From: Spinellus fusiger
Taxonomy: Eukaryota > Mucoromycota > Mucoromycetes > Mucorales > Phycomycetaceae
Direction of reading: 5' to 3'
DNA: 64,000 nucleotides
Assembly (NCBI GenBank): GCA_025094145.1
Contig: JALLLS010000001.1
Location: forward strand, 620,001-684,000
Part shown: positions 11,500 to 23,034 of the stretch, piece after piece
Numbering within the stretch: position 1 is the stretch's first letter
How the letters are laid out: each line of letters starts with the position of its first letter
Made by a program: the position numbers and the translations under genes
The notes under the pieces: model-generated
Database searches by the model: none
The model's input: the letters and a program-made list of their open reading frames with translations, nothing else
What the model was told of the DNA's origin: nothing

Positions 11500-12098
11500 A
11501 CACAAAAGGCTAATGGAGAGTAAAATTAAATAAAATTCAATGGACACATAAAAGAGAAAGAGAAATGAAAAACACAAGTGTAGTTTCTACACAGAGAATA
11601 AGCCTATCTTTACTTAAATGGAAATAAAGGTAGAATATAGTCTGGTTGTATTTTAGGGTGATAATACTGATGTTTCCATGGGCGATCCTTCATATATTAG
11701 TCGTAACAGACACTAATTCTGGGTTGGTAGCATAAAATGTGTTCACTACTCATATTGACATATTACTGGATCTTACTAATATTAATGGATCTGTAACATT
11801 AACTTATTGTTATACCAAACTATGTTTGCACATGATAAAATAGGTGGAATACCAATCAGTGTTGACTAAACTCAATGGATCTCAATGGATCTCAATTGTC
11901 ATAATAGTCTCTTCACCTACAAATAGCTTGGAACAAGAATATATAAGAAGAATCACCAAGGTGTATAAATCACATACATATGAATAAATGTTTGGGGATA
12001 TAACTGTTTCATCATTCATACCTATCAAAGTGTGTATTATGATTTTTGTAGTTTACCCCACAACTCTACAGCCACGGATGAACTCTCTTTAAAAATGA
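11500..12098. other. Intergenic, nothing recognised
   Basis: AT-rich sequence with no supported gene. A short ATGGATCTCA duplication occurs near 11875-11893. Confidence 0.5.
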
Positions 12099-12466
12099 TT
12101 ATACCCATGGGATAGACCTGAGGTCGGTGCCTTGTACACACCAAAAGCTTCTCTCTTCAGATCGCTCATTGTACCTTGTTACTATGTAAAAAGATAATCT
12201 AATTGTTGTGTACAGAAAAATAAAATAAAAAGCCAAAGTTGTCATTAGTATCAGTGGCAATGCCAAGACTATTCCTATCTGATTGGCTTGGGACATTTGT
12301 TTCTGCTACCATTCATTGAACTTACCTGTACTTTAATTAAAGTCAATATCTGATTGTGTTCCCCATTACCAACACAACAATAGGATGGCCTCTCGTGGCA
12401 CATGAAAGGGTGGCTTGGTCTATGCAGTTGCACTTGAGTTGTGGCGCGGGGACCTATCCACCACAT
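12099..12466 (-). CDS. Possible membrane-protein gene fragment
   Basis: Two frames join in phase through a good 47-nt intron: 12466-12326 ends KVQ before GTAAGT, and 12278-12099 resumes after AATCAG with a strong hydrophobic span (IGIVLALPLILMTTLAFYF) followed by a short basic and charged tail ending SIPWV. The upstream exon contains several Cys residues (MCHERPSYCC) and could be extracellular. The frame is open upstream of the ATG for about ten codons and further coding-looking scraps lie at 12700-13016 (one resembles a signal peptide followed by an Ala/Ser/Thr stretch), but I could not build a complete model. The family is not recognised; it could be a decayed gene. Confidence 0.35.
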
Positions 12467-12479
12467 GGAAACTGCTGTA

Positions 12480-13446
12480 TCAGTCTCAAGAACATTTTAA
12501 TAAAGCACTAGAATCCGAATTCGAATAATATAGATATATAAAACATTCTAATAAAGCATAGTAGCACATATCAGAAAAAGGCAAATGTGCATTGCAACCT
12601 TATTGTTTCATCATTAAATACTTCCATTTGATACAAAGACACCCACTCTTTTGTGCAGCGAGCCATAAATCTCCGAAGCTAGGACATCGTTAGGCTATCT
12701 GGGAAACAATCCCTCGGGTGGGTCTACAGTTGCTTTCCATTCCATCACGACTAGCTTGTCTGAGTAAGAATAGAGAGCAATGAAGAGATGGAGTTACTCT
12801 TTATATACCACGGGGAAGAGTGACACTGATGATAGTAAAATGTATTGAAATGACACCAAGAATAAATAAACACCCACCTACACCCATAACCCTCTTCCTC
12901 CTACCCCCCTCAAGAATGCTGCGATGAATAACCAATATGAGTTGCTGGCAGACTCGTCCCGGTGCTAGCAATTGCCTTTTTGTATCCAATACCTTGATTG
13001 CAGGTGGAAAAAGCAAGGAAAAGGAAAAGATGTTCGTATAGGTGTAACCAGAAACACTCCGCCAAATGCTACTGAAGTTCTCATTGATTTTTAAACCGTG
13101 TCTCTTATCCAGATCACCTCTATTCCCTAACTATTTTGTTCTTTCCCGCCCACTGTGACTCTTTTTTTTCTTTTCTTTCTCCTTTTCTCTCTACTGTCTT
13201 TTGTCGTCTTGCTATTCTTCACTGTTTTCTCACTTGCACAGAAACTTGCATTGATATTTTAATTACATTTGTTGAGGAACAAGAAAGAAAAGAAAAAAGA
13301 AAAAGAAAAAGAAGAAAATACAAAGCAGCAACTCTTCCTTCTCCTCTCTCTCTCTCTTATTCTCTCTCTCTCTTAGTTTCGGATCCCGTCAGGGTATCGC
13401 GACGTTGCCTTTTCACTATTAATACACGCCCTGCAACAAGAGAACC
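12480..13446. other. Spacer upstream of the Boi-like gene
   Basis: It contains the coding-looking minus-strand scraps mentioned for the putative membrane gene (12700-13016). From 13130 to 13446 it becomes pyrimidine-rich (TTTTCTTTTC, CTCTCTC and AAGAAAAAG runs) immediately ahead of the plus-strand start codon, as is common in fungal promoters and 5' leaders. Confidence 0.5.
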
Positions 13447-15201
13447 ATGACACAATACGAGGTTGTGTATGTTGTTCATAAATTCATAGCAGAAAACAAG
13501 GATGAAATTGCACTTGAAGTAGGAGAACCTGTTGTTGTTTTAGAAAAAGATGAAAAATACCATGACGGTTGGTGGAAGGTAAAATAGACTTTTAATGTCA
13601 TGACAACTGATAAGTTCCAGGGACGCAGCTGTCATGGCAACACAGGACTGTTCCCTGTAAGTTATACAACACCCAATAAACCTATAGTACCAAGTACTAC
13701 GTTCAGTATTGCTGCTTCACGCCACTCAGTCACCAGTCACCAAAGCACAAGAATAAGTCAGTACACTCACAGTGAAGATCGACCAGAGACGCCTTATTCC
13801 AGAAAACCCTCTATTGTGTATCCTCCTACTTTATCCTCCTCTTACTCAGCCCCCACCTCCACCATCACTATGACTCACCATGAAGAAGACTCGGACCAAT
13901 GGGGTTCTCTTCATAGTAACAAAGAAGACAAAGGAAGACCCGACGCATGGGATGTTGGTCAGGTTGCTGGTTGGCTCAAGAGTATGGGCATGGAAGCAGC
14001 AGCAGAACTCTTTCAAGGTGACTTGCTCTATTTTGTTTGTTATTAATATAAGAGACACATGCTAACCTGCTATGACAACAGAGCAAGAGATCACAGGAGA
14101 CATCTTGTTAGAATTGACTGTGGACTCATTAAAAGAGCTTGGCATTTCTACCTATGGCAAGAGACACAAAGTGATGACTGCTATCAACAAACTAAAAAAA
14201 GGAGAAACACCCCAAGAAAACCATTATGAACAGGTAATTCAACCTTGAGAAATGTTACATGTGCAGGTACTGACCACGCCATAGACTGCTGCTTCAAGAG
14301 GCCCAATACCAAAAACATCTTTATCTGCTGGTAGTATTCTTCAACCTACTCGTACGCGTTCTCAACGTGTGGGTTCTCAAGAAATACGACCCTCTTCTCC
14401 TGGGGCAGATACTCTGTACCAGTTTCCTCGCAAGGCTCCTCTTCCGCCGCTGGCCGGCTCCATGCAGGACTACGCATCTCATCCTCTGTCTTTTTCCTAT
14501 GATCCCATTACTATTACGCCTCTTCCTCCTCTGCCCTCTCTTCCCTTTACCACCACAGCCACCACAACCACAACGGCCCATCCGGTGTCCAGCCACACCC
14601 TGCCCAGTGAAGAGAATCGACGGGTGTCTTCTCACAGTCTTAGCTCTAGCTCCAGCGTGAGCCGATCAAATACATTTAATACTGCCTCCTCCAAGAAATC
14701 TAGCATTTCCTCGGGGGATCGTAATGAAAGAACGCTGGATTTTTTCGGGTTCCATACATCTCGTCTTCCTGCCTTTTCTAAACCCAAGGATCCTTTTGAA
14801 TTGGGTGTCTTTCCCAGCAGCTCTATTAGTACACCTCATAAGCTATCCAGTGCACCCAAACCCTCCATGAATGTTAGTATTGCTATGAGGTTGGGGGGAA
14901 GAGCAGCAGATCAATGTTACTTACCTATGTCTTTTGCACATGCATGGTAGCTTTCTGCCATGTCAGAGTATGCTACTTCTGTTGCTGGTCTAGATCTGTC
15001 CATGAGTGATTTACCCTCGGTGGATGCTTTCAAAACACCTGAACATGAAGGCTGGCTGTACAAAAAGAGTGATCGGTACAAGACATGGAACAAGCGATGG
15101 TTTATTCTTAAAGACTCTAATCTTTTCTACTTTAAAAGTCTAAAGGTAATAAGGTTTTCTGCAAGCAAAAGACACAACAAAAATAACCTGGAATGTATGT
15201 G

Positions 15202-15285
<84 letters not shown>

Positions 15286-16116
15286 GTTAGGATGTACGCA
15301 TGAAGGGTATTATTAATCTACGAGGCTATCGTATTATTGTGGATGCTACTATACACACCGGAAATTACAGCTTCAAGGCCCAACATGAAAGAGAAAGGAC
15401 ATTCTTCTTCTATACAGATTCCCAAGAGAGCATGCGGATATGGACCCGGATGCTCATCAAGGCCACCATTACACGCGACTTGACAGGTAAGAAAGAAAGA
15501 AAGAAAGACGCTTTCTCCATCTTTCTTTTTCTCTCTTGATGCTACTGCTACAAGAAGGATCTGTTGGCTCAATGTAATTATTATTAGTGCCTGTTCTCTC
15601 TTCCAACCACATGGCTACAGTTCCTCTTGAAGTGGCCCGCCAGATGAGACCCCGGCCTCCTTCTGCCATTATGTATAAATCAAAGCCAAAGTCAGAGGCT
15701 AAGATGGAGATGCTCCAAGAAGAAGAGGAAGGGCTTCTTCATCTTCATCACCAGCCTTCTGTGGAAGAGGGGCCTGCTCCTCATTACCGTCAAACCCGTG
15801 AATCCGGAATCACTGTCTACCCTCATCTTCTTGGCGATACAGAGGAAGAGGTTCCACAGCTCCCTACTACCTATTTCCCATTGACGGAACGGACACCCTC
15901 TTCTCCCCATCTTCATAGTGGGGCCCGTAGTCGTTCTCTTTCTAGGCCTGCCAACAGTCATTCCAGCCCACCTGCTCATTCTCACAGCCACTCTCATTCT
16001 CTCTCTCATTCTCTCTCTCATTCTCTCTCTCATTCTCTCTCTCATTCACACTACCAGTCCTGTTCACATCCACATAAGCATACCCATAAGCATACCCAGT
16101 CTCTCAGCCATCCACC

Positions 16117-16147
<31 letters not shown>

Positions 16148-16875
16148 AGTCAAGGAGGAGGAGAAGAGGAGAAAGAACAAGAACAAGAACAAGAAGAACA
16201 AGACAGTGTGGATCCTCACTACCCATCCACAATAGGTGACAGGAGGAACTACCTTCTCTCTCCACCACAACAGACAGGACCCCCTTCAGAACCACCTATT
16301 GAACTACAGACAAAAGCACAGTACATTGCATGGGTCAATCAGCACCTGCCTGCTGGCCAGCACGTGGTAGAATTGATCAGCGCATTTCGAAATGGAAATG
16401 CCCTTGTGCAATTACTAGAATCTATCAGTGGCAAAGTAGTACAAAGACCTGCCCTGCAGCAAGGCGGTTCTGCCAGCATGCAGATGTTGGATACGATTGT
16501 GGCTGCTTTTAAATTCATGGGAAGAGAGGGAGTTGTTGTGGATGGCCGCTACACTATCAAAGGTACTAGGAGACTAAAGAAAAGAATAAGAGAGAATAAC
16601 AGGAGAGAGCCCACAGACAAGGTACTTATTATGGTTGAATAGACGTGTTCAGTGGCAATGAAGAGAAGATCATGGAGATGATGGATGCTATTCATCTTTG
16701 GTCAGAACAAGTAGTAGTGAAAAGAAGGTCCAACGAACGAGCCAACACCCCAGAACCACCTGCACTGAACAAACTCAAGGAGAGACTGGAAATGGCAGAC
16801 AGAGCAGAACAAGTACTTAGACAGTCCATGTTTGAAGAGGAAGACCAGGAATCTGTTTCTTTCCTAAGGCATTAA
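13447..16875 (+). CDS. Boi1/Boi2/Pob1-like polarity scaffold, SH3-SAM-PH plus CH-like domain
   Basis: Eight exons: 13447-13578, 13621-14017, 14082-14233, 14285-14872, 14951-15145, 15291-15486, 15588-16562 and 16643-16875; all phases agree, 955 residues. Domains in order: SH3 at about 1-62 (ALEVGEPVVVLEKD, DGWWKGR, GLFPVSY); SAM at about 153-218 (WDVGQVAGWLKSMG to GKRHKVMTAINKL); PH at about 455-555 (EGWLYKKSDRYKTWNKRWF to IWTRMLIKA). SH3-SAM-PH is the signature of Boi1/Boi2 and Pob1, which link Cdc42/formin signalling and exocytosis at growing tips. After a low-complexity stretch with Ser-His and Asn runs there is a fourth domain at about 795-910 (YIAWVNQHLP, VVELISAFRNGNALVQLLES) that resembles a calponin-homology fold, which the yeast proteins lack. 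The exon 4/5 junction (AAT^GTTAGT to GGTAG^CTT) is the least certain. Intron 5 carries a TA/TG microsatellite. Confidence 0.88.
15197..15282. repeat. TA then TG dinucleotide microsatellite in an intron
   Basis: A run of TA repeats (about 15199-15220) passes into a long TG run (to about 15278) inside intron 5 of the Boi-like gene, between the two halves of the PH domain. Length variation here would not change the protein but could affect splicing. Confidence 0.95.
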
Positions 16876-17167
16876 GAAGGCTACTTTCTTGATCTGTCTC
16901 CAAGTTGCTATGCGTCATCCTAGTGATGATAGATTTTCTTCCTATAGAGAAGAAGAAAACAGTAGTATTAATAACAGTAGAAGAGTCCTCATTTTTATGC
17001 ATAAAACATATTCATTTTTCCATCTCTGTCTATCTGTCTATCTGTCTATCTGTTGAATAGTGCGGTATTTAAACATGTGACTTGGATACGCGTTTAATAA
17101 CTACGCGTTTAATGAAGACGCGTTCTGTTCGCGTTCTATTTTTTTACACTATCTTGGTGTATACCCT
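16876..17167 (+). promoter_or_regulatory. Psf3 promoter with three phased ACGCGT (MCB) boxes
   Basis: Short spacer between two same-strand genes. It contains a CTGTCTAT tandem (about 17024-17052) and then three ACGCGT hexamers at 17088-17093, 17103-17108 and 17118-17123, spaced exactly 15 bp start to start and 45-80 bp before the psf3 ATG. ACGCGT is the MluI cell-cycle box recognised by MBF (Mbp1/Res-type factors), which drives G1/S transcription of replication genes. That fits the downstream GINS gene well. Binding in this fungus is inferred. Confidence 0.8.
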
Positions 17168-18168
17168 ATGGAAAACGACGAGTACTACGATATCGACTCC
17201 ATTTTAGCAGAGAACATTGTGAGCTATCTCTACAGCAGGATCAGTAACTTATGAAATGAAACAACAGAAAATACCCTGCACATTGAACCATGACTTTGGT
17301 CCTAATGTCAACCTCTCTGGGCTTGGTACAGAAGTAAGATGGACTTTATCCATGGAATAAAATGAAATAGATAAGAAGAGAGAGAGGGAGAAAGAAAGAA
17401 GAACAAGGTCTCTTACTATAGTAGAGCAAAAAAGCATCTCATCTTGAACTTCCCTTTTGGATGGCAAAACCCATGGCCCAATTAACGTAAGCTTAGCGAT
17501 AAAACACTTATCTACTGTAGTCTATCACTCCTCTGTGTCGAAACATTAAATAACCTCGTGGTTTGATCTATTGTCATTGCTTCTTATTGTTTATTTAGGC
17601 TTCCTTCGACGGGCGAGTGAGTGTAGGATAAGCGACAGTGGTTCTGCTTATTCAGTTGATAGAAACTTGATTGCACTGGCTATTCCGAGATCCTATGGCA
17701 GAAGAATACGCAACAACTTGAATGCATCTCCTACGCATGTGGATCTGCATAGTGCCTGTCCGTACTTTTATTTGTTTGGTACTAAGCTAGTAGATACTGT
17801 ATTGGATGATACACTGGGACCTTTGATGCAGAAGGTAGATTTTTTTTCTTTCTTTCTAGAGGGGATACTGAGTGTTGTTTGTTGATGTGATTAGACCTAC
17901 AAGGCACGTCTTCGTGAAATCATGGATCATTCTCAAACAGGTGCTGTGGCGGGCCAGGAGTTTATTCAGAAATTGGATGAGACCGAGAAAGAATGTAAGT
18001 AGACAAGTGCGAGTATCAGTCCTAATGATGATGATGATAATAACAACAACGGAATGCTGGACAGTGTACAAGTTAGGATTAGACAGCGCCAACCAACTGC
18101 GACAGTGGGAAACCCGATCTTCAAATCCATTGCGGCAGGTGGACATTCATATTAGACCTTCTACTTAG
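17168..18168 (+). CDS. PSF3: GINS complex subunit Psf3
   Basis: Six exons: 17168-17218, 17268-17333, 17425-17486, 17627-17834, 17895-17994 and 18065-18168; total 591 nt, 196 residues, the usual size for Psf3. The N-terminus MENDEYYDIDSILAENI is the family hallmark, followed by KIPCTLNHDFGPNVNLSGLG, then LELPFWMAKPMAQLT and a conserved core (RIRNNLNASPTHVDL, CPYFYLFGTKL). Psf3 is one of four GINS subunits; with Cdc45 and Mcm2-7 it forms the CMG replicative helicase in the nucleus. The acceptor of exon 4 was chosen at TGTAG^G (17626/17627) because the earlier TTTAG breaks the frame. Last residues are VDIHIRPST. The promoter has three MCB boxes. Confidence 0.93.
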
Positions 18169-18662
18169 CCTTATTAGAATTAGAAATATACAAAAAGAAT
18201 AAAGGAAAATGAGAATAGAATTATATTGAGTAGTGTGTAAGAATGGAAAAGAAAGAAAAGAAAGGGCAAGGTGCTTCCTAAGGAATAATGACTCCAGTTA
18301 AACAAGGATACTGTCTACTGCTATTGACTCTGTAGTTTATCATTAATAAGTATCTAATCACCACCTAAACATTGGCTGAAACATACATTGAAGATAGACT
18401 TGGGTATGAATATGTGTATATTAATGGGTAGGTGGGTGTCTATGTAAACATAACAACAGCAACAAGAAGAAGAACAAACAAACAAACAAACAAACAAACA
18501 AACAAACAAACAAACAAACAAAATACATATAGGAAAGAAGAAATGATAAATCAGAGGGGATTAAGAAAGGAAAAAGAAAAAGAAAGAAAAAGAAAAAAAA
18601 AAGAAAACACTTCTATTGGAACTAATCTATGAGCGTTTTGAAATGCTAATCCTCCTCAAGTA
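18169..18662. repeat. Spacer between convergent genes, with (AAAC)n microsatellite
   Basis: Sequence between the 3' ends of psf3 (plus) and the alginate-lyase-like gene (minus). It contains about a dozen copies of the tetranucleotide AAAC/CAAA (about 18473-18521) and a purine-rich AAAGAAAAAG tract (18560-18606). It should hold both 3' untranslated regions. No gene seen. Confidence 0.7.
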
Positions 18663-21473
18663 CTATGTCTGGGTGGCTAACATCCAAAAGGGAGGCACAC
18701 CCATTCTGTCTTTGCTAGTGTCCTCCTGTGATGATCCTACAGGCATCACCGTGGCTATGGCGTTTGGACCCGTATATTTGGATCCAAACTCACTCAGATG
18801 CTGGCCTAGCCAGTCTGCCTCTTCCTTGGAGGCTCCAGCCAACAGAGGACGATGGGAAAAGGCAGCATTCGCCATGTACGCTAAAGGACAAAGGCGACTC
18901 TGGGCAAAGGCCACTTTCTCCGGTGGCATGTCTTTCAAGGCAGCAGCATACTTTTGAAGATGGACTATCACTGTATGCGACAGACTCTGCTGCTCTTTGG
19001 CTGTATACTGCCAAATGTCATTGGCTACTCCCGAGTTCTGGATGCCTCTTGCCAGAAGTGTCCAATACTGCAGATTCAATGACTCATAGTGGAGAAGACT
19101 GTACCCTTCGTCCGTGTGGATGAGTGACAGTGGCAGTGAAGACTGCAGCCGTGCTTTGGCCGTGGCTATTTGGTGAGATTGCTCGCCCTGGGCAGTGAAC
19201 TGCTTCCCAATGCGCATTCGACATCGATTGGCGACACGTAGAAAGAGCCTTACATCGTTAGCAAAGGCAGACAGGGAAATCACTTGCAAATCATAAAGAA
19301 CACCACGGTGATCTGCCATCTGAGCAAGATGGATGCCTGTGGGTGAGGTGACACGGTATTCCAAGACCTGGGCTGCTATGGCCTGTAGGTTAATGTACTC
19401 TTTATGGGTGAGCAGCTGCATACGACGTAGAATGCGTATACTGTCGAGTAAGGAGGAGATGTCCACCTTGGCAAGCTCTAATGTCTTTCGATTGTCCGTG
19501 GTGTAGTGAGGGAATTCCTGGGGAATATGGTTGAGACTGGGAAATGAGTAGCCTTGGTCAGAAAGAAAGTCGAGGAGATGGCTTGTGTCGACCTTTTCCC
19601 GTGCACTCATATGCATGTCTTCATTCTCAATCGCATATTCATTCAGCAGATACACTCGTATGAGATTGGCAGCATGGCGTCCATAATCTCCATTGCCAAG
19701 GTAGTAACTCGCCAAGGTGAGGGTAGTGACATTGTAAGTCAATGCCCCCACACACTCCAGTGCCAGTCCCAACTCCTTTCGACTGGACTGCCCTTCATTC
19801 TTGTCTGTCATGGCAGTAACAAAGGCCATGTGTTGTAGTGTGGAGTTTATAACAGTATGGGCCTCTTCTGCCAGATAATCCACCATCGCCACTACCTGGG
19901 GTTTGTTAGCCCAGTAATCATATCGGATCTTCGCCATTTCTTGACTGTCAAACACAAACAGCTGTTCTTGGCGGAAAGTACGACGAGCAATAGACTCATC
20001 CAGACTGTCCAAAGAAGACTGAATCGCCAACAACCGATTAAACCCTCGAATAGAAGAGGCCTCCTTCTTGCTTTCTTCCTGTTGGGGATTCCCAGAAAAC
20101 AGTCGAAATACCCACCCAATGGTACGGAAATTCCCCTTGTCTTTGCTGTAGGGACGTTCAATGGACTCCCATGGCACTGTGGGTCGATTCAGACGACGGT
20201 TCTCCAATGCTCCCAAACGCCATAACAACTCGAGCTGTGTTCATCCCGTGAATAAACAGCAAAGACACACACACACACACACACACACGTTTCATTCTCT
20301 ACTTACTTTGCTGCGTCGACCATAGCGCATATTGAGATTGTATTCCTCTGTGGCATCGTAGCGGAAGATGATCTGAGGCTCTTCCGGTGCCTTGGGACGC
20401 TCGTCTGTGTTCTGCAACAGCACCGAGTTGTTCAGCAAACGCGTCATGGGCACAACAAAGTACTTTGTATCGCTACCGTATTTCTCCAACTGTGTGTGGA
20501 TCTCTGAATAGCCTCGTTGGCTCAGGAAGCAATTGCCATCAAACGGCATCACCCACTGAGCATTCTCAATGGCCTGGGCGTGTCGTATGGCTGCGTTTCT
20601 TCCTCCATTCTATACTCAATAAATCACTCACTTGTCTCTTGGAGAGATCCAGGACCCCCTCCTCTTTCCTTTCCTTTCCGTTCTCCTACTCACATTGTTC
20701 ATGGCATACAAGTTCTTGTCATGGTAGGTATAGTCAAGGGCTCTTAATTTCTTCACTTTGGAGAAGCGTCGGTAGTCATCAGAGTGGAGATAGTCAGGCT
20801 CAGGAAAGTCTTCGAGTCGAAAGTCGATGTTTTTGTAGATCGTCTGTTCAAATGGAAGCACAATGTACTCCATGCCATACTCATTCAGCAGTTGAATAAT
20901 GGTGGCTTCGTTCAGTGGATCTGAGATGCGGTTGAGGACAAACAGTTTCCGTGTGTTGGGAAAGGCAGGTTCGTGTTGGAGAATGAACCGCAAGTTGGAG
21001 AGGGTCTGGCCTTCCTTGTGGCGTGGTGGGAGGTCATTCCCTAAAATACGGTACAAGATCAACTGATCCCGCACCACAGTACCACTGCCCAAGAGAGTGC
21101 CTGTGTTTGTAGTGATAGACGTAAGAAGAGAGTGCAGGTAGAAAAGGACAAAGAAGAAGCAGGCTGCTAATGCTGTCCAACGCAGCCAATAGCCATGACG
21201 AAGATAGTGTTTGCTCTTTTGGTAGGAAGACAAGAGGAAGAACTGATGGGGTTCAAGCACCTTATCTTTTACAGCCCAGGCAGATTTCCCTTTGCGTGTG
21301 GCCTGTCCAACTTCGAGATTAATAATGTCGGATGAAGGCAGTTGGATGGAATAGCTGCTGTTTCTCCGGTGTTTTGCATAGTCGAATGAGGTGGGGTGGG
21401 TGTGGACGGGTGAGGTGAGTTGGGTGTGACCAGAGCGTGGTGCTGTATCGCGCTTGGTCAATAGAGGAATCAT
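18663..21473 (-). CDS. Type II membrane protein: glycosyltransferase-like region plus alginate-lyase-like domain
   Basis: Three exons: 21473-20694, 20609-20307 and 20234-18663, 884 residues, all in phase. A cytosolic tail of ~140 residues precedes one transmembrane anchor (WTALAACFFFVLFYLHSLL), so the bulk should face the Golgi lumen or outside. The first luminal part (LILYRILGNDLPPRHKEGQT, KLFVLNRISD, NGGRNAAIRHA, QWVMPFDGNCF) looks like a nucleotide-sugar transferase-type fold with a DGN in place of a DxD; I infer rather than prove this. The C-terminal ~500 residues match the alpha-toroid alginate lyase superfamily: LTYNVTTLTLASYYLG, MADHRGVLYDLQVISLSAFA, QFTAQGEQSHQ and a NLQYWTLLARG to NDIWQYT block. 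Known relatives cleave uronate polymers by beta-elimination. Mucoromycota walls contain glucuronic-acid polymers, so polyuronate synthesis or remodelling is a reasonable hypothesis. Catalytic residues were not verified. Confidence 0.8.
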
Positions 21474-23034
21474 TGTCTTTTTCTGGCTGTGGCTGTATCA
21501 GAAGAAGATGAAGATGAAGGGGGGGGATAGGTAGAGGGAGGTGTATCTTATTCTGTTCTTAGTGTGAACGCACCACCCTAACCTAGCACAAGGCAAGAAT
21601 AGAAGGGAACAAAGAGAACATGGCAGAGAAAGGAGGCGGAGCACCATTCGACGCTGTTGGAAAAAAAAAAAGTCACCTTAGTATAGACTCTTTATTTATT
21701 TATTCTTCTTTAGAGAATACAAAAGAATGATAATGGGTGATAATAGACACAATGGCATCAACATCACATAGTCATCTTTACAGAAAAAGGCAGGAAATGT
21801 CTCTATGTGGCCCTACTTGTGGTTTTACTTGTGGTCCTAATTGTAGTCCTAATTATGGCCCTAATTGTGTCCACAGTGATAAGAAAGGGTCTCTCAATCC
21901 ACCTTGTCAATAGAAGAAGACTTGTTTGTCTTTGATATTCTTTGTAAGGAGAGCAGTGAGGGGTGTGTATGAATGTGTGTGTGACTTGGCCTGTCCTCCA
22001 ACAGAACAGAGAGCACTGTTCTTCCATAGATAGAATAGAATAGAATGTAAAAAAAAAAAAAAAAAGACAGTCCACTTATGATTAGGTGCCTATTGGCCTC
22101 AGTCTCCTAGAATGAATCTTAGGCAAGTGGATCCTCTCTTTATCATGGTGTGTATGTTCAGACTCCATATCACAGTCACACACTATGGACGCTATGGACA
22201 AGTACGCACATAAAGAATAGAATCCCGATTAGGAAAGTGGCATATCTTGTCTCCCTTCCGAAGGATTCTCGGGTGTGTAAATCTGTACGGCTGAGAGTAG
22301 AAAACAATAGATCACTTGTAGGTGAAAACTGTGCAAATGTGACTGCTCTTATGTAGAGAGGGAAGAGTGGGGCTTGGTCTCCCTCCTCCCACCAATGATC
22401 TCTGTCTTGTCATCAGATCGGATAAATATTTTGTTTTTTTATGTCCCCACTCTCACTGGCCCATTGTTATTCAGACCCAGACAGTACACCTTGAGAGTTG
22501 ACTGAGAAAGGTACTATTTTATAGGCTCCTTATTCCTTGATCTATTCTGTTCAATTGTATGTACTCTGTTCAATTAGATGTGCTCTGTTATAAGGCACTG
22601 CTTCTTCTGTGTTTCTATTCTAACAAGGTGTTTCTACTGATATGTATCACCACAGAAAGAGAGAGAATAAAGAGTGGATTTTGAATCAAATAGCATTCTT
22701 TTATTATGCTATAGTTGGCGGTGTTTCAATCCTCTCTTTCCTTCTGTGTGTGTGTGTGTGTGTTTGTATGTAAATCTATTGATATAGATGGATACTATTT
22801 CGTGTGTTTAGTTGTTGGATTATTCTGTGTCTATATCTATATCTATGTCTCTATATTCATGATAGAAAGAGATACTTTTTCCTGTTCAAGTCTATTGATG
22901 ACTGATGATTGGCTAGAAAATACAAATAAGAAAATAAAGAAGTATCAGTCACTGTTCCTTTTCTTATATTTATATTTATTATATTCATTATATTCATTAT
23001 TATATTTATTATAGTAGACTGCAGTTGCTTCCTT
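21474..23034. other. Spacer between divergent genes, repeat-rich
   Basis: Region between the start of the glycosyltransferase/lyase gene (minus) and the copper-fist gene (plus). It contains poly-A runs (21660-21671, 22049-22065), the 12-bp Cys-Gly-Pro repeat, a TG microsatellite (22747-22763) and a 22-base sequence at 22406-22427 that recurs with one mismatch at 42663-42684. No other gene was supported. Confidence 0.6.
21797..21913 (+). CDS. Possible tiny Cys-Gly-Pro repeat peptide
   Basis: A 38-codon ATG frame built from five 12-bp units encoding Cys-Gly-Pro-Thr/Asn-like tetrapeptides (CGPTCGFTCGPNCSPNYGPN), ending in a Cys-Gln before TAG. Six of the 38 residues are Cys. It has no signal peptide and no upstream context, and the 12-bp tandem repeat alone could create such a frame, so this is only a curiosity. 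Confidence 0.15.
   Translation: MSLCGPTCGFTCGPNCSPNYGPNCVHSDKKGSLNPPCQ

Noticed and set aside
11220..11577. Three overlapping reading frames of 60-100 codons on both strands
   Set aside because: They are translations of the 21-bp minisatellite, whose unit length is a multiple of three.
15918..16295. Alternative frames inside the Boi-like gene (Leu-Ser-Ile and Val-rich)
   Set aside because: Shadows of the Ser-His and Asn repeats of exon 7; the main frame is supported by domain continuity and splice phase.
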